Part shown: in pieces, positions 35,800 through 45,220 of the stretch | Numbering within the stretch: the first letter of the stretch is position 1 | Layout: each line of letters begins with the position of its first letter | DNA from: Sphingobacteriaceae bacterium | Lineage (GTDB): Bacteria; Bacteroidota; Bacteroidia; B-17B0; Aurantibacillaceae | Length of the DNA stretch: 64,000 nt | Direction: 5' to 3' | NCBI GenBank assembly: GCA_016705695.1 | Contig: JADJLA010000001.1 | Coordinates: 1-64,000, forward strand | Translations under genes and position numbers: made by a program | The notes under the pieces: model-generated | Told to the model about the DNA's origin: nothing | The model's database searches: none | Seen by the model: only the letters and a program-made list of their open reading frames with translations

Positions 35800-35883
35800 T
35801 GTTGAGCAGGTATTTAACACCTGATAATGTGGTTTTATATGAAATTAAAGGATGCCTGTATCTTTATAACTCAACACGTAGTT

Positions 35884-36107
35884 TTTTAACCGCAAAGACG
35901 CGAAGACACCAAGTGGTTATAAAAAGCCATGCTGTGTGTAATTTAAGATGGCAAAGCGCCTACGGCGTGCGCAAAGTTCGAACTGCCTAAAGCTTGGTTC
36001 GGACCGAAGGTCCGATTTGCCTTTGCGCTCTTATTATTAAGCCAACACAAACACAAACTAAACCGAAGGTTTAAGAACTTTGTTTCTCTGTGTCTTAGCG
36101 GTTAAAA
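35884..36107. repeat. Palindromic intergenic element, copy 1
   Basis: The ends are inverted repeats: TTTTAACCGC (35884-35893) pairs with GCGGTTAAAA (36098-36107), and the match goes on imperfectly inward (AAGACGCGAAGACAC against AAGACACAGAGAAAC). Inside are two perfect small hairpins, TCGGACC-GAA-GGTCCGA (35999-36015) and TAAACC-GAA-GGTTTA (36059-36073), and phrases with GCAAAG. No protein can be read through it. It lies between the kinase gene and the TonB receptor gene. A related copy is at 45809-45922. Confidence 0.65.
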
Positions 36108-36133
36108 TTTTAAACAAGAATTGGCATTAGAAA

Positions 36134-38482
36134 TTATTTGTCTTTATACTTTGGCCTAATGCTTAATTGAAGCATGTGTAAAGTAGGTGCTCGCATATCA
36201 CCCGGCCTTGATTGATATTCTACATTGGTAAAATTATTTACAATGTAAGATAATTTAAGTGCAGGAGTTATTTGTACCGATACGCGCATATCGTGTATCC
36301 ACACATTTTTTTGGAACTGATCGAAGTTTTGTTTTAGGCCCGGTAAAATAGTTGGCGCATCATCTGAATCAAAACCACTTCCTATTTCTTCAAACAAAGG
36401 ACGAACAAAACGGTTGTCTATATTCTCGATCTTACTTTGAAAACGCGTGCTAAAGCCAATGGAAAATGCTTTATAATCAAATTGAATATCGTTTTTAAAT
36501 AAATGACGGCTGCGATATTTCAATACATTTAATCCGGGTAAACCTAAGGTATCTTTTATAGGATCATAATCGGGTTTAATTGGATTCATGTATGTGTATC
36601 CACTCATGATGGTAATATTTAACGAACCAATTTTTCCTGTTCCATTAACGCCGGCATCAATTCCTTTAATGTCTGCTTTGCCTAAATTTTCGGAACGAAA
36701 ACCATAGTAATCTAATTTTTGCACGAATGATAAATTAGGGTCAGTGCCATAGTAATTAAAAACAAATTCAACCATGTTATTATAGCGTGTCCAAAAACCT
36801 GCTATATCCAAAAATCCTTTGAACTCACCAATTTTAAAACCTTGTTTGATGCCAAGTTCCATATTATTTCCTACTTCAGGTTGCAAACTTGTATTAGGGA
36901 AAATGTGTAATAAACTTACGTAAGTACTCACGTATTTTTCGGCAACGCTCGGAAAGCGATAACCTTGACCAAACGATGCGCGAATAAATGTGTACTCTTT
37001 TAGTTGATAACTTGCTCCGACTCTAAAAACCGGATAAAAAGGAATTTTGTATCCGAATAAAGTGCCAACCGTTTTGGCAGTATCAATTCTGTAATATTCT
37101 CCGCGCGCACCAAATGAAACGGTGAGTTTGTCAAAGAATTTTTTATCGGCCTGCACATATCCGGCGTGATTAAAACCTTCGTGTTTTCCAAAAAGGGAAT
37201 CTGATAGGGTAACCGATTTCATAAAAACATATCCTAACGAAAGATTAAAATTATTTTTGAATTTGCGTTGGTATTGTTCTTCGTTATAAAACAATTCGCC
37301 TAAACTACTTTGATTTTTATCGTTGATATTGTTGGTTTTAAAATAGCGAGTTTTTACGCTCAGTTTATTGCTTCCAAAAATATACGTTACATAGGGATCA
37401 ACATTTAAACGGATGTTATTATAGCGTTGAATATTTCTTCCTTGAGGAATATATGCCGAATCGTAAGTTTGCCATAAAAAGAACAATCCTCCTTTGGTGT
37501 TCATCATATTGGTATTAATGCCTGCTATCAATCCCGGGATCTTTTTAAAATTATAACGCACATTCGCATTTAATCGCCCACGATTTTCCGTTTCTAAATA
37601 ACGAAAGCCATCATCGTTGAACATGTGTCCGCCCAATACAATATCAAAATTTCCAATTTTCTCGGCATGTGAGATATTTATACCGCGTTGCATTTGACTT
37701 GTGCCTTTCCACCATTTATAAGTATTACGCGGCGCATCGTAAGCGCCAATAAAAGACGATACATGCGTAAGTGGTTTATCTTTAGCATAAGCAGTTCGCA
37801 AATGAATTACACCATTCAACGCGCTTGATCCATACAGCGAAGAAGCAGCGCCTTTTATCACTTCAATTTGTTCTACATTTTCTAAAGGCAAATAATTCCA
37901 TTTAATATCTCCGGCATCGGCGCTTAGCATTGGCATTTCGTCAACCAACATTAAAACACGGCTTCCGGCGCCGTAACTAAAACCACTTCCACCGCGAATA
38001 CTTGCTTGGCCATCATTAACCGTAACACCGGGCACTTGGTTCATGATCACATCTAATTGTGTGGTATTTTTATTTTCTAAAAGGGCAGGTTTTAAAATTT
38101 CCATACTAATGGTAACCTCTCCAATTTTCTGTTCATAGCGTCCGGCACTTACTACCACTTCATCTAATGCTGATTGATCTTTTAGGGCTATATTTATTTC
38201 GAGAGAGTCATTTTCTTTCAATTCCAGAACTTTTGTTTCGGGTTTAAAGCCAATATATGAGTAGGTAATCGTATATTTTCCGGGCTCGAGGCGTAACTTG
38301 TAATTTCCTTCCACATCGGTGGTTGTGCCCTGTTTTCCGACCTTAACAATTGCTCCAATAAGGGCTTCCTGACTAGTTACATCGCTTATTTTGCCGGTAA
38401 TTACCGAATTTTTTAGCTGCCCGTGCAAATTGCTACAAAACACAGCAATCAAAACCAGTAAAGTGATATTACATTTGTTCAT
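36134..38482 (-). CDS. TonB-dependent outer-membrane receptor
   Basis: 782 residues. A signal peptide (LLVLIAVFCSNLHGQ) is followed by a CarboxypepD_reg domain (about 25-110: GKISDVTSQEALIGAIVKVGKQGTTTD). The plug domain (about 115-230) has GVTVNDGQASIRGGSGFSYG and VEQIEVIKGAASSLYGSSALNGVI. A 22-strand-type beta-barrel follows, ending in LQLSIRPKY. It imports a large substrate (siderophore, cobalamin or glycan fragment) using TonB energy; there is no SusD partner beside it, so it is not a standard Sus pair. The substrate cannot be told from sequence. It diverges from dprA with 29 bases between starts. Confidence 0.92.
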   Translation of the reverse strand: MNKCNITLLVLIAVFCSNLHGQLKNSVITGKISDVTSQEALIGAIVKVGKQGTTTDVEGNYKLRLEPGKYTITYSYIGFKPETKVLELKENDSLEINIALKDQSALDEVVVSAGRYEQKIGEVTISMEILKPALLENKNTTQLDVIMNQVPGVTVNDGQASIRGGSGFSYGAGSRVLMLVDEMPMLSADAGDIKWNYLPLENVEQIEVIKGAASSLYGSSALNGVIHLRTAYAKDKPLTHVSSFIGAYDAPRNTYKWWKGTSQMQRGINISHAEKIGNFDIVLGGHMFNDDGFRYLETENRGRLNANVRYNFKKIPGLIAGINTNMMNTKGGLFFLWQTYDSAYIPQGRNIQRYNNIRLNVDPYVTYIFGSNKLSVKTRYFKTNNINDKNQSSLGELFYNEEQYQRKFKNNFNLSLGYVFMKSVTLSDSLFGKHEGFNHAGYVQADKKFFDKLTVSFGARGEYYRIDTAKTVGTLFGYKIPFYPVFRVGASYQLKEYTFIRASFGQGYRFPSVAEKYVSTYVSLLHIFPNTSLQPEVGNNMELGIKQGFKIGEFKGFLDIAGFWTRYNNMVEFVFNYYGTDPNLSFVQKLDYYGFRSENLGKADIKGIDAGVNGTGKIGSLNITIMSGYTYMNPIKPDYDPIKDTLGLPGLNVLKYRSRHLFKNDIQFDYKAFSIGFSTRFQSKIENIDNRFVRPLFEEIGSGFDSDDAPTILPGLKQNFDQFQKNVWIHDMRVSVQITPALKLSYIVNNFTNVEYQSRPGDMRAPTLHMLQLSIRPKYKDK

Positions 38483-38511
38483 TCTAGGGCTAAATATAAC
38501 CCAAAAAATTA

Positions 38512-39621
38512 ATGGACCAAAAGGAACTTTTATACCAAATAGGCCTTACGCTTTTGCCCAATGTGGGCGATGTGAATGCCAAGAACCTTGTATCGTACTG
38601 TGGGAGTGCGAGTGAGGTATTTAAAACCAAGGAAAAGCTGCTGCAAAAGATCCCCGGAATTGGGGAGATAAATGCCAAGCGCATTGTGAGTAATAAAAAT
38701 GTATTAACAAGGGCAGAGGAGGAACTTGAATTTATTGCAAAGTATAACATAAAGCCTTTATTTTTTACCGATGAGGAATACCCGCAACGTTTAAAGTTTT
38801 GTAACGATTCGCCGGTGTTGTTATATTATAAAGGCAATGCCAATTTAAATACCGAAAAAATTGTGGCGATTGTGGGAACACGAAAACCTGATGAGTATGG
38901 AATTGATATTACCAATAAATTATTGGCCGACTTAGCAGGAAGTGGAATTTTAGTAGTGAGCGGTTTAGCGTATGGTATAGATGTGCATGCGCATAAATAT
39001 GCTTTGGATAATAATTTGCAAACCGTAGGTGTTGTTGCGCATGGATTGGATCGCGTGTATCCGGGATCGCACACGGCTTTAGCAAAAAAAATGATCAAGC
39101 ACGGAGGGTTGCTCACTGATTTTATGAGCGAAACAAATCCGGATGCGGTAAATTTCCCCAAGCGTAATAGAATTGTAGCAGGTTTATGTGATGCATTAGT
39201 TGTAGTACAAAGTAAACGCGAAGGTGGAAGTTTAATTACAGCCACCATTGCGCACAGTTATAATAAAGATGTATTTGCGTTCCCGGGAGAAGCAGGAAGT
39301 GTATTAAGCGAAGGTTGCAATGGATTGATAAAACGCAATAGGGCAGGCTTGATAGAAAGTGCTGCTGATCTTTTAGATGCGATGAATTGGATGCAGCAAG
39401 AAAAGAAAAGCAAAAAGAAACAAGTTCCGCTTTTAATAAGCTTAAGCGAAGACGAACAAAAAATTGCACAAACCTTTAAACAAAAAAAGCAATTGAGTTT
39501 AGATGAAATTTGTTACGCAAGTGAAATGAGCGTAAGCGCTGTTTCAACTTTACTGTTGCAATTGGAATTTAGTAATTTGATAAAGAGTAAGCCGGGAAAG
39601 GTGTATGAGTTTTTGGGGTAG
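38512..39621 (+). CDS. dprA: DNA-processing protein DprA
   Basis: 369 residues. DprA loads RecA onto incoming single-stranded DNA during natural transformation. The N-terminal helix-hairpin-helix reads KIPGIGEINAKRIV (about 43-57). The Rossmann-like core has VAIVGTRKPDEYG, VVSGLAYGIDVHAHKYAL, FPKRNRIVAGL and KREGGSLITA, and the C-terminal 60 residues form a winged helix (LSLDEICYASEMSVSAVSTLLLQLE). All main motifs are present. It starts 29 bases from the TonB receptor start on the other strand. Confidence 0.95.
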   Translation: MDQKELLYQIGLTLLPNVGDVNAKNLVSYCGSASEVFKTKEKLLQKIPGIGEINAKRIVSNKNVLTRAEEELEFIAKYNIKPLFFTDEEYPQRLKFCNDSPVLLYYKGNANLNTEKIVAIVGTRKPDEYGIDITNKLLADLAGSGILVVSGLAYGIDVHAHKYALDNNLQTVGVVAHGLDRVYPGSHTALAKKMIKHGGLLTDFMSETNPDAVNFPKRNRIVAGLCDALVVVQSKREGGSLITATIAHSYNKDVFAFPGEAGSVLSEGCNGLIKRNRAGLIESAADLLDAMNWMQQEKKSKKKQVPLLISLSEDEQKIAQTFKQKKQLSLDEICYASEMSVSAVSTLLLQLEFSNLIKSKPGKVYEFLG

Positions 39622-39668
39622 TTCTCGATCCAATTAAAGGCTGAACTAAATATGCCCCCTTAATCTCA

Positions 39669-40082
39669 TTATTTTATTCGCCTGTCGTTTTCATTTATTT
39701 TTAAGTCATTGATGCTTGCAAAACGTTTTTTCATAAAACCATTTTCATCAAATTCCCAATTCTCATTTCCGTAAGAACGATACCATTGTCCATTTTTATC
39801 GCGCCACTCATATTCAAAACGAACTGCAATTCTGTTGTCGGTATGCGCCCATAGCTCTTTTTTGAGTTTGTAATCTAATTCTTTCTCCCACTTCATAGTT
39901 AGAAATTCTTTTACTTCTTCTCGTCCGTTTATGAAAAGGTCTCTATTTCTCCATTCAGTGTCAATAGTATAAGCAAGTGAAACTTTCGAAGGATCTTTAG
40001 TATTCCAGGCATCTTCTGCCATTTGTACTTTTTGTGAGGCCGTTTCAAAATTAAACGGTGGAAGTGGTTTTTTTTGTTCCAT
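39669..40082 (-). CDS. DUF1348 / NTF2-like protein
   Basis: 137 residues forming one NTF2-like cone fold. Family marks are FNFETASQKVQMAEDAWNTKDP, YTIDTEWRNRDLFINGREEVKEFL and RFEYEWRDKNGQWYRSYGNENWEFDENG. It is cytoplasmic, with no signal peptide. The family has no firmly known activity; NTF2 folds often bind small hydrophobic ligands. It is monocistronic, tail to tail with dprA. Confidence 0.85.
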   Translation of the reverse strand: MEQKKPLPPFNFETASQKVQMAEDAWNTKDPSKVSLAYTIDTEWRNRDLFINGREEVKEFLTMKWEKELDYKLKKELWAHTDNRIAVRFEYEWRDKNGQWYRSYGNENWEFDENGFMKKRFASINDLKINENDRRIK

Positions 40083-40213
40083 TATTTTAGAGTATTAGTT
40101 GTGGAATTTTTATCAAAAATAGATCAAATTCTCGCACCGGAACAACTTCTTTGTATCATATTATTAAATAATAAACTAATGCCTATTAACAAAGAGGGCT
40201 AAAAGAGAAAAGA

Positions 40214-41581
40214 TCAACCACCCCTATACAACCAACCACTTGGATCCATGGTTTTTTGGCCTTTCCAGATCTGGAAATTCATGGCCGCTTTGGTTTCATC
40301 CTCGTCCATCATTACAGTGCCAATGGGTTGCTTTAATTTTATTTTTTCGCCAACCTTTACTTGTACATCGCTGAGGTTTGTGTACACACTTAAATATTCG
40401 CCATGGCGAATAATAACTAATTTACCACCGGTTGGAGAAACCGCTACACTAGTTACTTCTCCATCAAAAATAGCACGAGCCGTTGCACCTTTGCCGCTGC
40501 AAATTTCCACACCGTTGTTCATCATCATAAATCCTTTAATGGCAGGATGTTCATGTTCGCCATAGGGCTCGCAAATAATACCTTTGGTAATTGGCCAAGG
40601 TAATTTACCGCGGTTGTTTGCAAAATCATTACTCAGGGCTTCTGCTTCATCCGATAGTTCAGGATAAGTTGGCGTTTCTTTTGTTTTTTCTTTCGTATCG
40701 TTGGTCTTTGCAATTTCTTTAACCTTTACATTCTTTTCTTTGTTCTTCTTTTTTTCTTCCTCTTTTGCTTTTTTGGCGGCGAGTGCTTCTTTTGCCGCTT
40801 CTTCGGCTTTACGTTTTATTTCATCGGCAATTAATTTTTTAATGGCCAATTGTAATTCCACACTTTCTTGTTTTTTACGTTCTAATTTTGTTTTAAGGTC
40901 CTTTTCTTTTTGTTGAAGGCTATTCAATACTATTTCCTGTTCTGCTTTTTCCTGACTCAAACTATCTTTCTCTGCCTCTTCATTTCCAAGCAAAACATTT
41001 TTTTCGTGTTTACTTTCTTTAAGCTGAACTAACATCCCTTGTAATTGACTTTGCGTAGCAACAATTTCGTCAGCTTGCTTTTTACGATAAACCGAATACT
41101 GTTGTAAATATTTTAAACGCATCAATGCCTGATTAAAATTGCTGGACGAGAATAAGAACATCAATCGGCTATAAGCATCTTGTTGCCTTTGTGCCGAGAT
41201 GATCATGCGGGCGTACTCTGCTTTTAATTTTTCCAAATTGGCCCTTAAGTGATCGATCTCTGTTTCGGTAAAATTTATTTTTTTGTTGAGCTGAATAATT
41301 TCTGCATTGATAGCCGCTATCAATTCCTGGCGTTTATCCAGTTTCATATTAAGCGTGAGCAAATTTCCTAACGAATTTTTTTTGTTGGCCTTGGTGGCAT
41401 TCAACATTATATTGATCTCGTTGATCTCTTCGTTGATCTTTTTCTTTTTGTTCTCGAGATCTTTTTTTGGATCCTTGGTGGTTTTTGTTTGAGCGGGGAG
41501 AGTTAAACTAAGACACGTAAAAAATAATAGCAAGCAGATAATTCTGCTCACATCATTTTTTCTGTATCGTAATTTTTTCAT
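40214..41581 (-). CDS. EnvC-like M23 peptidase family protein with coiled coil
   Basis: 455 residues from the chosen start. A signal segment (IICLLLFFTCLSLTLPAQ) is followed by a long coiled coil (about 35-260, rich in Lys/Glu and heptads), an Ala/Lys/Glu stretch (AAKKAKEEEKKKNKEK), and the M23 LytM domain at about 330-455 (GIICEPYGEHEHPAIKGFMMMNNGVEI... IIRHGEYLSVYTNL...). This architecture matches EnvC-type activators of amidases that split the septal wall. The LytM zinc motifs look incomplete, so it may be an activator and not a protease. I chose the ATG at 41581 because it starts the signal peptide. It overlaps the DUF4292 gene by 29 bases. Confidence 0.87.
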   Translation of the reverse strand: MKKLRYRKNDVSRIICLLLFFTCLSLTLPAQTKTTKDPKKDLENKKKKINEEINEINIMLNATKANKKNSLGNLLTLNMKLDKRQELIAAINAEIIQLNKKINFTETEIDHLRANLEKLKAEYARMIISAQRQQDAYSRLMFLFSSSNFNQALMRLKYLQQYSVYRKKQADEIVATQSQLQGMLVQLKESKHEKNVLLGNEEAEKDSLSQEKAEQEIVLNSLQQKEKDLKTKLERKKQESVELQLAIKKLIADEIKRKAEEAAKEALAAKKAKEEEKKKNKEKNVKVKEIAKTNDTKEKTKETPTYPELSDEAEALSNDFANNRGKLPWPITKGIICEPYGEHEHPAIKGFMMMNNGVEICSGKGATARAIFDGEVTSVAVSPTGGKLVIIRHGEYLSVYTNLSDVQVKVGEKIKLKQPIGTVMMDEDETKAAMNFQIWKGQKTMDPSGWLYRGG

Positions 41582-42428
41582 ACTTTGATGGTATATTGAA
41601 CTGGAACTTTTGCGGTTTGTTTTTCTCAATACGAACATACTCAATTTTGATGTTCATATTCCGCTCTGCCTTGATGTCAATATTAACATTGTACGGTGCA
41701 TAAACGCTGTCTTTTGTCTTAAAATCGGTATAGTTTGCAGTAAAACTTCTATTGGCCGAGGGATCAATGAATTCATTTTTTGTTATTTTGAACGTGCTAG
41801 GGTCGAGTGTCATGATCTGCAATGCTTTTTTTAGATCCTCGGTGCCCTTTTCTATGCGGCGCAGATGTTTTTTGCGCTCAGTACTTAGCTTATAACAACA
41901 ATTAGTGCGATCGGTTACAGGACTTAATTTTGCGTCTTCATCGGTAAATTCGGCACTATTTCCAACAATGATGGATTGGATGACGTTAAAGTCGAGATCG
42001 GCGTTAAGTAGATCGTTTATGTAATTAAAATCGCCCTTAAAATATTTTTTACTGTGGTAATCTACCATTTTAATGGAATCCTTTGAGATCAAAACTTTGG
42101 CAAAGTCAATGGTTAAAAGCTCAATAGTGATCAGCATCAAGCTGTCTTTACGCAAACGAACCTTGGCATCAAAACTTTTATCTTCACCTTCAAACAAGGT
42201 GGTAACGTTCGATTTTAAAAAAAGCCAATCGTATTTTAATTCGTTCTCTTTGATGTATTTTGTTAAAGCCTTTCCATTTTTGTAATCAATCCGACACTTT
42301 CCTAAGGTATCAGCTTCAACAACAACAACATTTTTTTGTTGCATCTTTTTTTTGCTTTTACAACTTAATGTAAAACCAATAAAAGCTATCAGCGCTATAA
42401 AAAATGTATATCTTAAAAAATTAGTCAA
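41553..42428 (-). CDS. DUF4292 lipoprotein
   Basis: 291 residues with a lipobox near Cys23 (FIGFTLSCKSKK). The mature part is a LolA/LolB-like open beta-barrel: FLKSNVTTLFEGEDKSFDAKVRLRKDSLMLITI, VLISKDSIKMVDYHSKKYFKGDFNYI, and a C-terminal YAPYNVNIDIKAERNMNIKIEY. DUF4292 is a conserved Bacteroidota family of unknown function, often in the same cluster as here, next to a TPR lipoprotein and an EnvC-like peptidase. A part in lipoprotein handling or wall growth is an inference from fold and company. Confidence 0.85.
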   Translation of the reverse strand: MTNFLRYTFFIALIAFIGFTLSCKSKKKMQQKNVVVVEADTLGKCRIDYKNGKALTKYIKENELKYDWLFLKSNVTTLFEGEDKSFDAKVRLRKDSLMLITIELLTIDFAKVLISKDSIKMVDYHSKKYFKGDFNYINDLLNADLDFNVIQSIIVGNSAEFTDEDAKLSPVTDRTNCCYKLSTERKKHLRRIEKGTEDLKKALQIMTLDPSTFKITKNEFIDPSANRSFTANYTDFKTKDSVYAPYNVNIDIKAERNMNIKIEYVRIEKNKPQKFQFNIPSKYEKITIQKK

Positions 42429-44169
42429 TGAGTTTTTTTGTTTTTATTTTTTGTGTAAGTCTTTCTTTATTCCCGCCTGCTTCCATAGATAATTCCCAAT
42501 ACTTAACAGCATCAGCTATTTTATTTAGTTTAAATAAGCAATCGCCATAGTGTTCTAAAATATTACTATTCTTTGGTTTTAGGTCGGCCGCTTTTTTTAA
42601 CCACTCTTCGGCTTGTGTGTATTTTTGTTCTTGAAATAAGATCCAACCATAAGTATCCATGTAATTTCCTTCGGTAGGCTTTAGCTCAATGCTTTTTTTA
42701 GAAAGTTTCTCGGCTTTCTCTAATTGTTCTTTTCTGAGCGAAAGATAAAATGCATAATTATTTAGCACATAATAATTATCAGCATTAATTTTTAAGGCAT
42801 CATCCAGTGCTTTATCGCTTTTGTCATGTTCTTTCAGATAAAAATAGGCATCACCCATATAGCTATAAAAACTCGACATCATTATTTTATCATCAACAAT
42901 GTATTCTAATCCATCTTTGAGTGATTCAGCAGCTTTTTTATAATTACGCAATTGAAGATTTGCTAACCCATTATAATAATACACCATGGGTTGACTTGGA
43001 AATAATTCCATGGCTTCGTAGCTAAATTTTTCGAGTGAATCAGATCTGCTTAAGAGGCTATTACAATCTAGGAGTTTTTCCCAAGTACGGTAATCGCTTT
43101 TATCTTTTAAAGCAGAAATGCGGTAATGTTTTATAGCATCCGAATATAAACTATCCATCACTAAATAATCGGCATACAAAGCGTTTGATTCAGGCGAACT
43201 TGGATGAACTTTAAGCATGATCTGCACTAATTCAAATCCTTGACGTTTGAAAGTGTTGCTGAAGTATTTTTTAGCAGTAGTATAATAGATTTCGCCAATA
43301 TTGTATTTGGTTAGTATATCCAGTTCGGGATTAAGGAAAGCAAGTTTTAGTTCCTCAAAGGCTGTTTTTTCATCGCCCTTAAGTTTGTAATAATCACTTA
43401 AAGCTAAATGTACAGTAGGATTTCCCGGATCTATCTCTAATATCTTTGAATATATTTCACGTGCTCTTTCGGGCTGTTTAATGAATTCATAATGATCGGC
43501 TAGGTAGGTTAAGTATCTCGAATTATTTTTATCAGACTGAATGAGTTTATTGATCTCCTTTTCTATCTCATCCATTTTATTCTCTTGCTGTAACAATTTT
43601 ATTTTATTGATGGATAGCTGCTCGTTTATCCCAAATTGTTTTTCCAAGTCGTTATACAAATGGTAAGCTTTTTCGTACTGACCAATGTAGGTGTATTCAA
43701 TAGCGAGATTTTCTTTGAACTCTGTATTCTCTGGAAAATTTTTAACCAAATTCTCTTGGATCTTCACAGAGTTATTGTACAGCTTTAAAGTTCTGTAACA
43801 TTCCACTAAAGTTAATTGATACCATTCATTTTTTGGATCAGCAGCAGCGCATTCTTTAGCAAAACCAAGAGCTACATCGTTAACCCCCAAAATTTTATTT
43901 ACAATGGCAAGTTCGTACTTTACAGGAACACTCGTAGGATCCAATGCCAAACACTCGTTAAATAATTTTAAGGCATCGTTCACATTACCTTTCATGCGTG
44001 CGTTACAAGCATTGATGTAAATGAAAGAAAATTTCAATTCTTTTTCTTCGCTCAGCTTGGTAGTTTTGCTCTTAGGTTCTTTTTGAACAGAAGCCTGCCT
44101 GCTCTTGCAACTTGAAAGACAAATAACAATAGTAAATACTAAACCGAAATATGTGAGTTTATTATACAA
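42421..44169 (-). CDS. TPR repeat lipoprotein
   Basis: 582 residues. Signal peptide with lipobox (FTIVICLSSC, Cys21), then about fifteen helical-repeat motifs of the TPR type along the chain (YINACNARMKGNVNDALKLFNECLALDPTS, HLALSDYYKLKGDEKTAFEELKLAFLNPE, YYYNGLANLQLRNYKKAAESLKDGLEY). It is a scaffold for protein partners in the periplasm. It overlaps both neighbours by 8 bases (nucleotidyltransferase upstream, DUF4292 downstream), so the four genes form one operon. Confidence 0.9.
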   Translation of the reverse strand: MYNKLTYFGLVFTIVICLSSCKSRQASVQKEPKSKTTKLSEEKELKFSFIYINACNARMKGNVNDALKLFNECLALDPTSVPVKYELAIVNKILGVNDVALGFAKECAAADPKNEWYQLTLVECYRTLKLYNNSVKIQENLVKNFPENTEFKENLAIEYTYIGQYEKAYHLYNDLEKQFGINEQLSINKIKLLQQENKMDEIEKEINKLIQSDKNNSRYLTYLADHYEFIKQPERAREIYSKILEIDPGNPTVHLALSDYYKLKGDEKTAFEELKLAFLNPELDILTKYNIGEIYYTTAKKYFSNTFKRQGFELVQIMLKVHPSSPESNALYADYLVMDSLYSDAIKHYRISALKDKSDYRTWEKLLDCNSLLSRSDSLEKFSYEAMELFPSQPMVYYYNGLANLQLRNYKKAAESLKDGLEYIVDDKIMMSSFYSYMGDAYFYLKEHDKSDKALDDALKINADNYYVLNNYAFYLSLRKEQLEKAEKLSKKSIELKPTEGNYMDTYGWILFQEQKYTQAEEWLKKAADLKPKNSNILEHYGDCLFKLNKIADAVKYWELSMEAGGNKERLTQKIKTKKLID

Positions 44170-45172
44170 TCAGTTGTGTGTAATCGCTAATACTTAAGTC
44201 AACTTGTTTTCCGGTTACTTCCGCCCCAATTCCTATCATGCTATTGGAAACATTAGCATTTTTAAGTTTAGCATCCGATTGTATGATGGAGTTCTTTAAA
44301 ATGGAGTTATCTACTTTGGTGTTGTTGCCAATGCTTACGTGTGGACCAACAACGCTGTTTGTGAGTTCAACATTATTTCCAATATAACATGGCTCAATAA
44401 TAATGCTTCCGTTGTTCTTGATGTCTTTACCTTTTAATTCTTTTTTTCCTTGATCAAATTCTAAAACACGTTGATTGGTATAAACTGTTGCGTCTTTATT
44501 TCCGCAATCTAACCATTCGGTTACTTGCCCGGGTTTAAATTTTAAACCTTTTTGCTTCATATTCTCTAAAGCGTTGGTTAATTGATATTCGCCTTTCTCG
44601 GTAATTTTATTATCCAATAAGTATTGCAATTCTTTTTTAAGATTATCGCCGTCTTTAAAATAGTAAATGCCAATGATAGCAAGATCGCTCACAAATTCCT
44701 GTGGCTTCTCTACAAAATCAGTGATCACATTCTCCTTATTTAGTTTCACTACACCAAATTGTTTTGGATCTGGAATTTTTTGAACCCAAATAACACCTTC
44801 TTGTTCAGTGTCCATCACAAAATCGGCTTTGAACAAAGTATCTGCAAATGCAATAACTGTTTTTCCTTTAATGGCATCTTTGGCACACATAATAGCGTGC
44901 GCAGTTCCTAAAGCTTCTTTTTGGTAATGAATAGTTCCTTTTGCTCCTTGACTTTGGGCCACCTCGATCAAATGCTTCTCAACATCGGCTCCAAAATCAG
45001 CACCTATTACAAAAGCTATCTCTTCAACTTTTTGTCCGCATACTTTGGTAATGTCTTCAACCAGGCGTTGAACAATTGGCTTTCCTCCTACAGGAATAAG
45101 GGGTTTGGCGGTAGTAAGGGTATGTGGTCGCATACGTTTACCTTTACCTGCCATGGGAATAATGATCTGCAT
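44162..45172 (-). CDS. Sugar-1-phosphate nucleotidyltransferase with left-handed beta-helix tail
   Basis: 336 residues. The N-terminal pyrophosphorylase domain begins IIPMAGKGKRMRPHTLTTAKPLIPVGGKPI, the NTP-binding signature; ALGTAHAIMCAKD and VIAFADTLFKAD follow. The last 80 residues carry hexapeptide repeats (IIEPCYIGNNVELTNSVVGPHVSIGNNTKVDNSILKNS), a left-handed beta-helix as in GlmU-like or RmlA-like long forms. It activates a sugar phosphate with NTP; the exact sugar is unknown. It heads the conserved envelope operon with the TPR, DUF4292 and EnvC-like genes. Confidence 0.9.
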   Translation of the reverse strand: MQIIIPMAGKGKRMRPHTLTTAKPLIPVGGKPIVQRLVEDITKVCGQKVEEIAFVIGADFGADVEKHLIEVAQSQGAKGTIHYQKEALGTAHAIMCAKDAIKGKTVIAFADTLFKADFVMDTEQEGVIWVQKIPDPKQFGVVKLNKENVITDFVEKPQEFVSDLAIIGIYYFKDGDNLKKELQYLLDNKITEKGEYQLTNALENMKQKGLKFKPGQVTEWLDCGNKDATVYTNQRVLEFDQGKKELKGKDIKNNGSIIIEPCYIGNNVELTNSVVGPHVSIGNNTKVDNSILKNSIIQSDAKLKNANVSNSMIGIGAEVTGKQVDLSISDYTQLIV

Positions 45173-45193
45173 AATTGTGCTAAAATAATGTTA

Positions 45194-45201
45194 CAAATTT
45201 A
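45194..45201 (-). promoter_or_regulatory. -7 promoter box (TAAATTTG) of the nucleotidyltransferase operon
   Basis: On minus the sequence is TAAATTTG, a match to TAnnTTTG, 21 bases upstream of the ATG at 45172. A -33 element is not clear. Confidence 0.4.
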
Positions 45202-45220
45202 AAATAAAATACTGATTTTA

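Noticed and set aside
34600..35820. Longer histidine kinase starting at 35820
   Set aside because: The extra 23 residues would begin upstream of a good promoter and do not look like a domain.
35820..36134. A degraded gene in the kinase-TonB gap
   Set aside because: No frame gives a sensible protein; the palindromic ends and small hairpins explain the sequence better.
38826..39248. 140-residue minus-strand open frame inside dprA
   Set aside because: It is opposite the conserved Rossmann core of dprA, and no family is recognisable in it.
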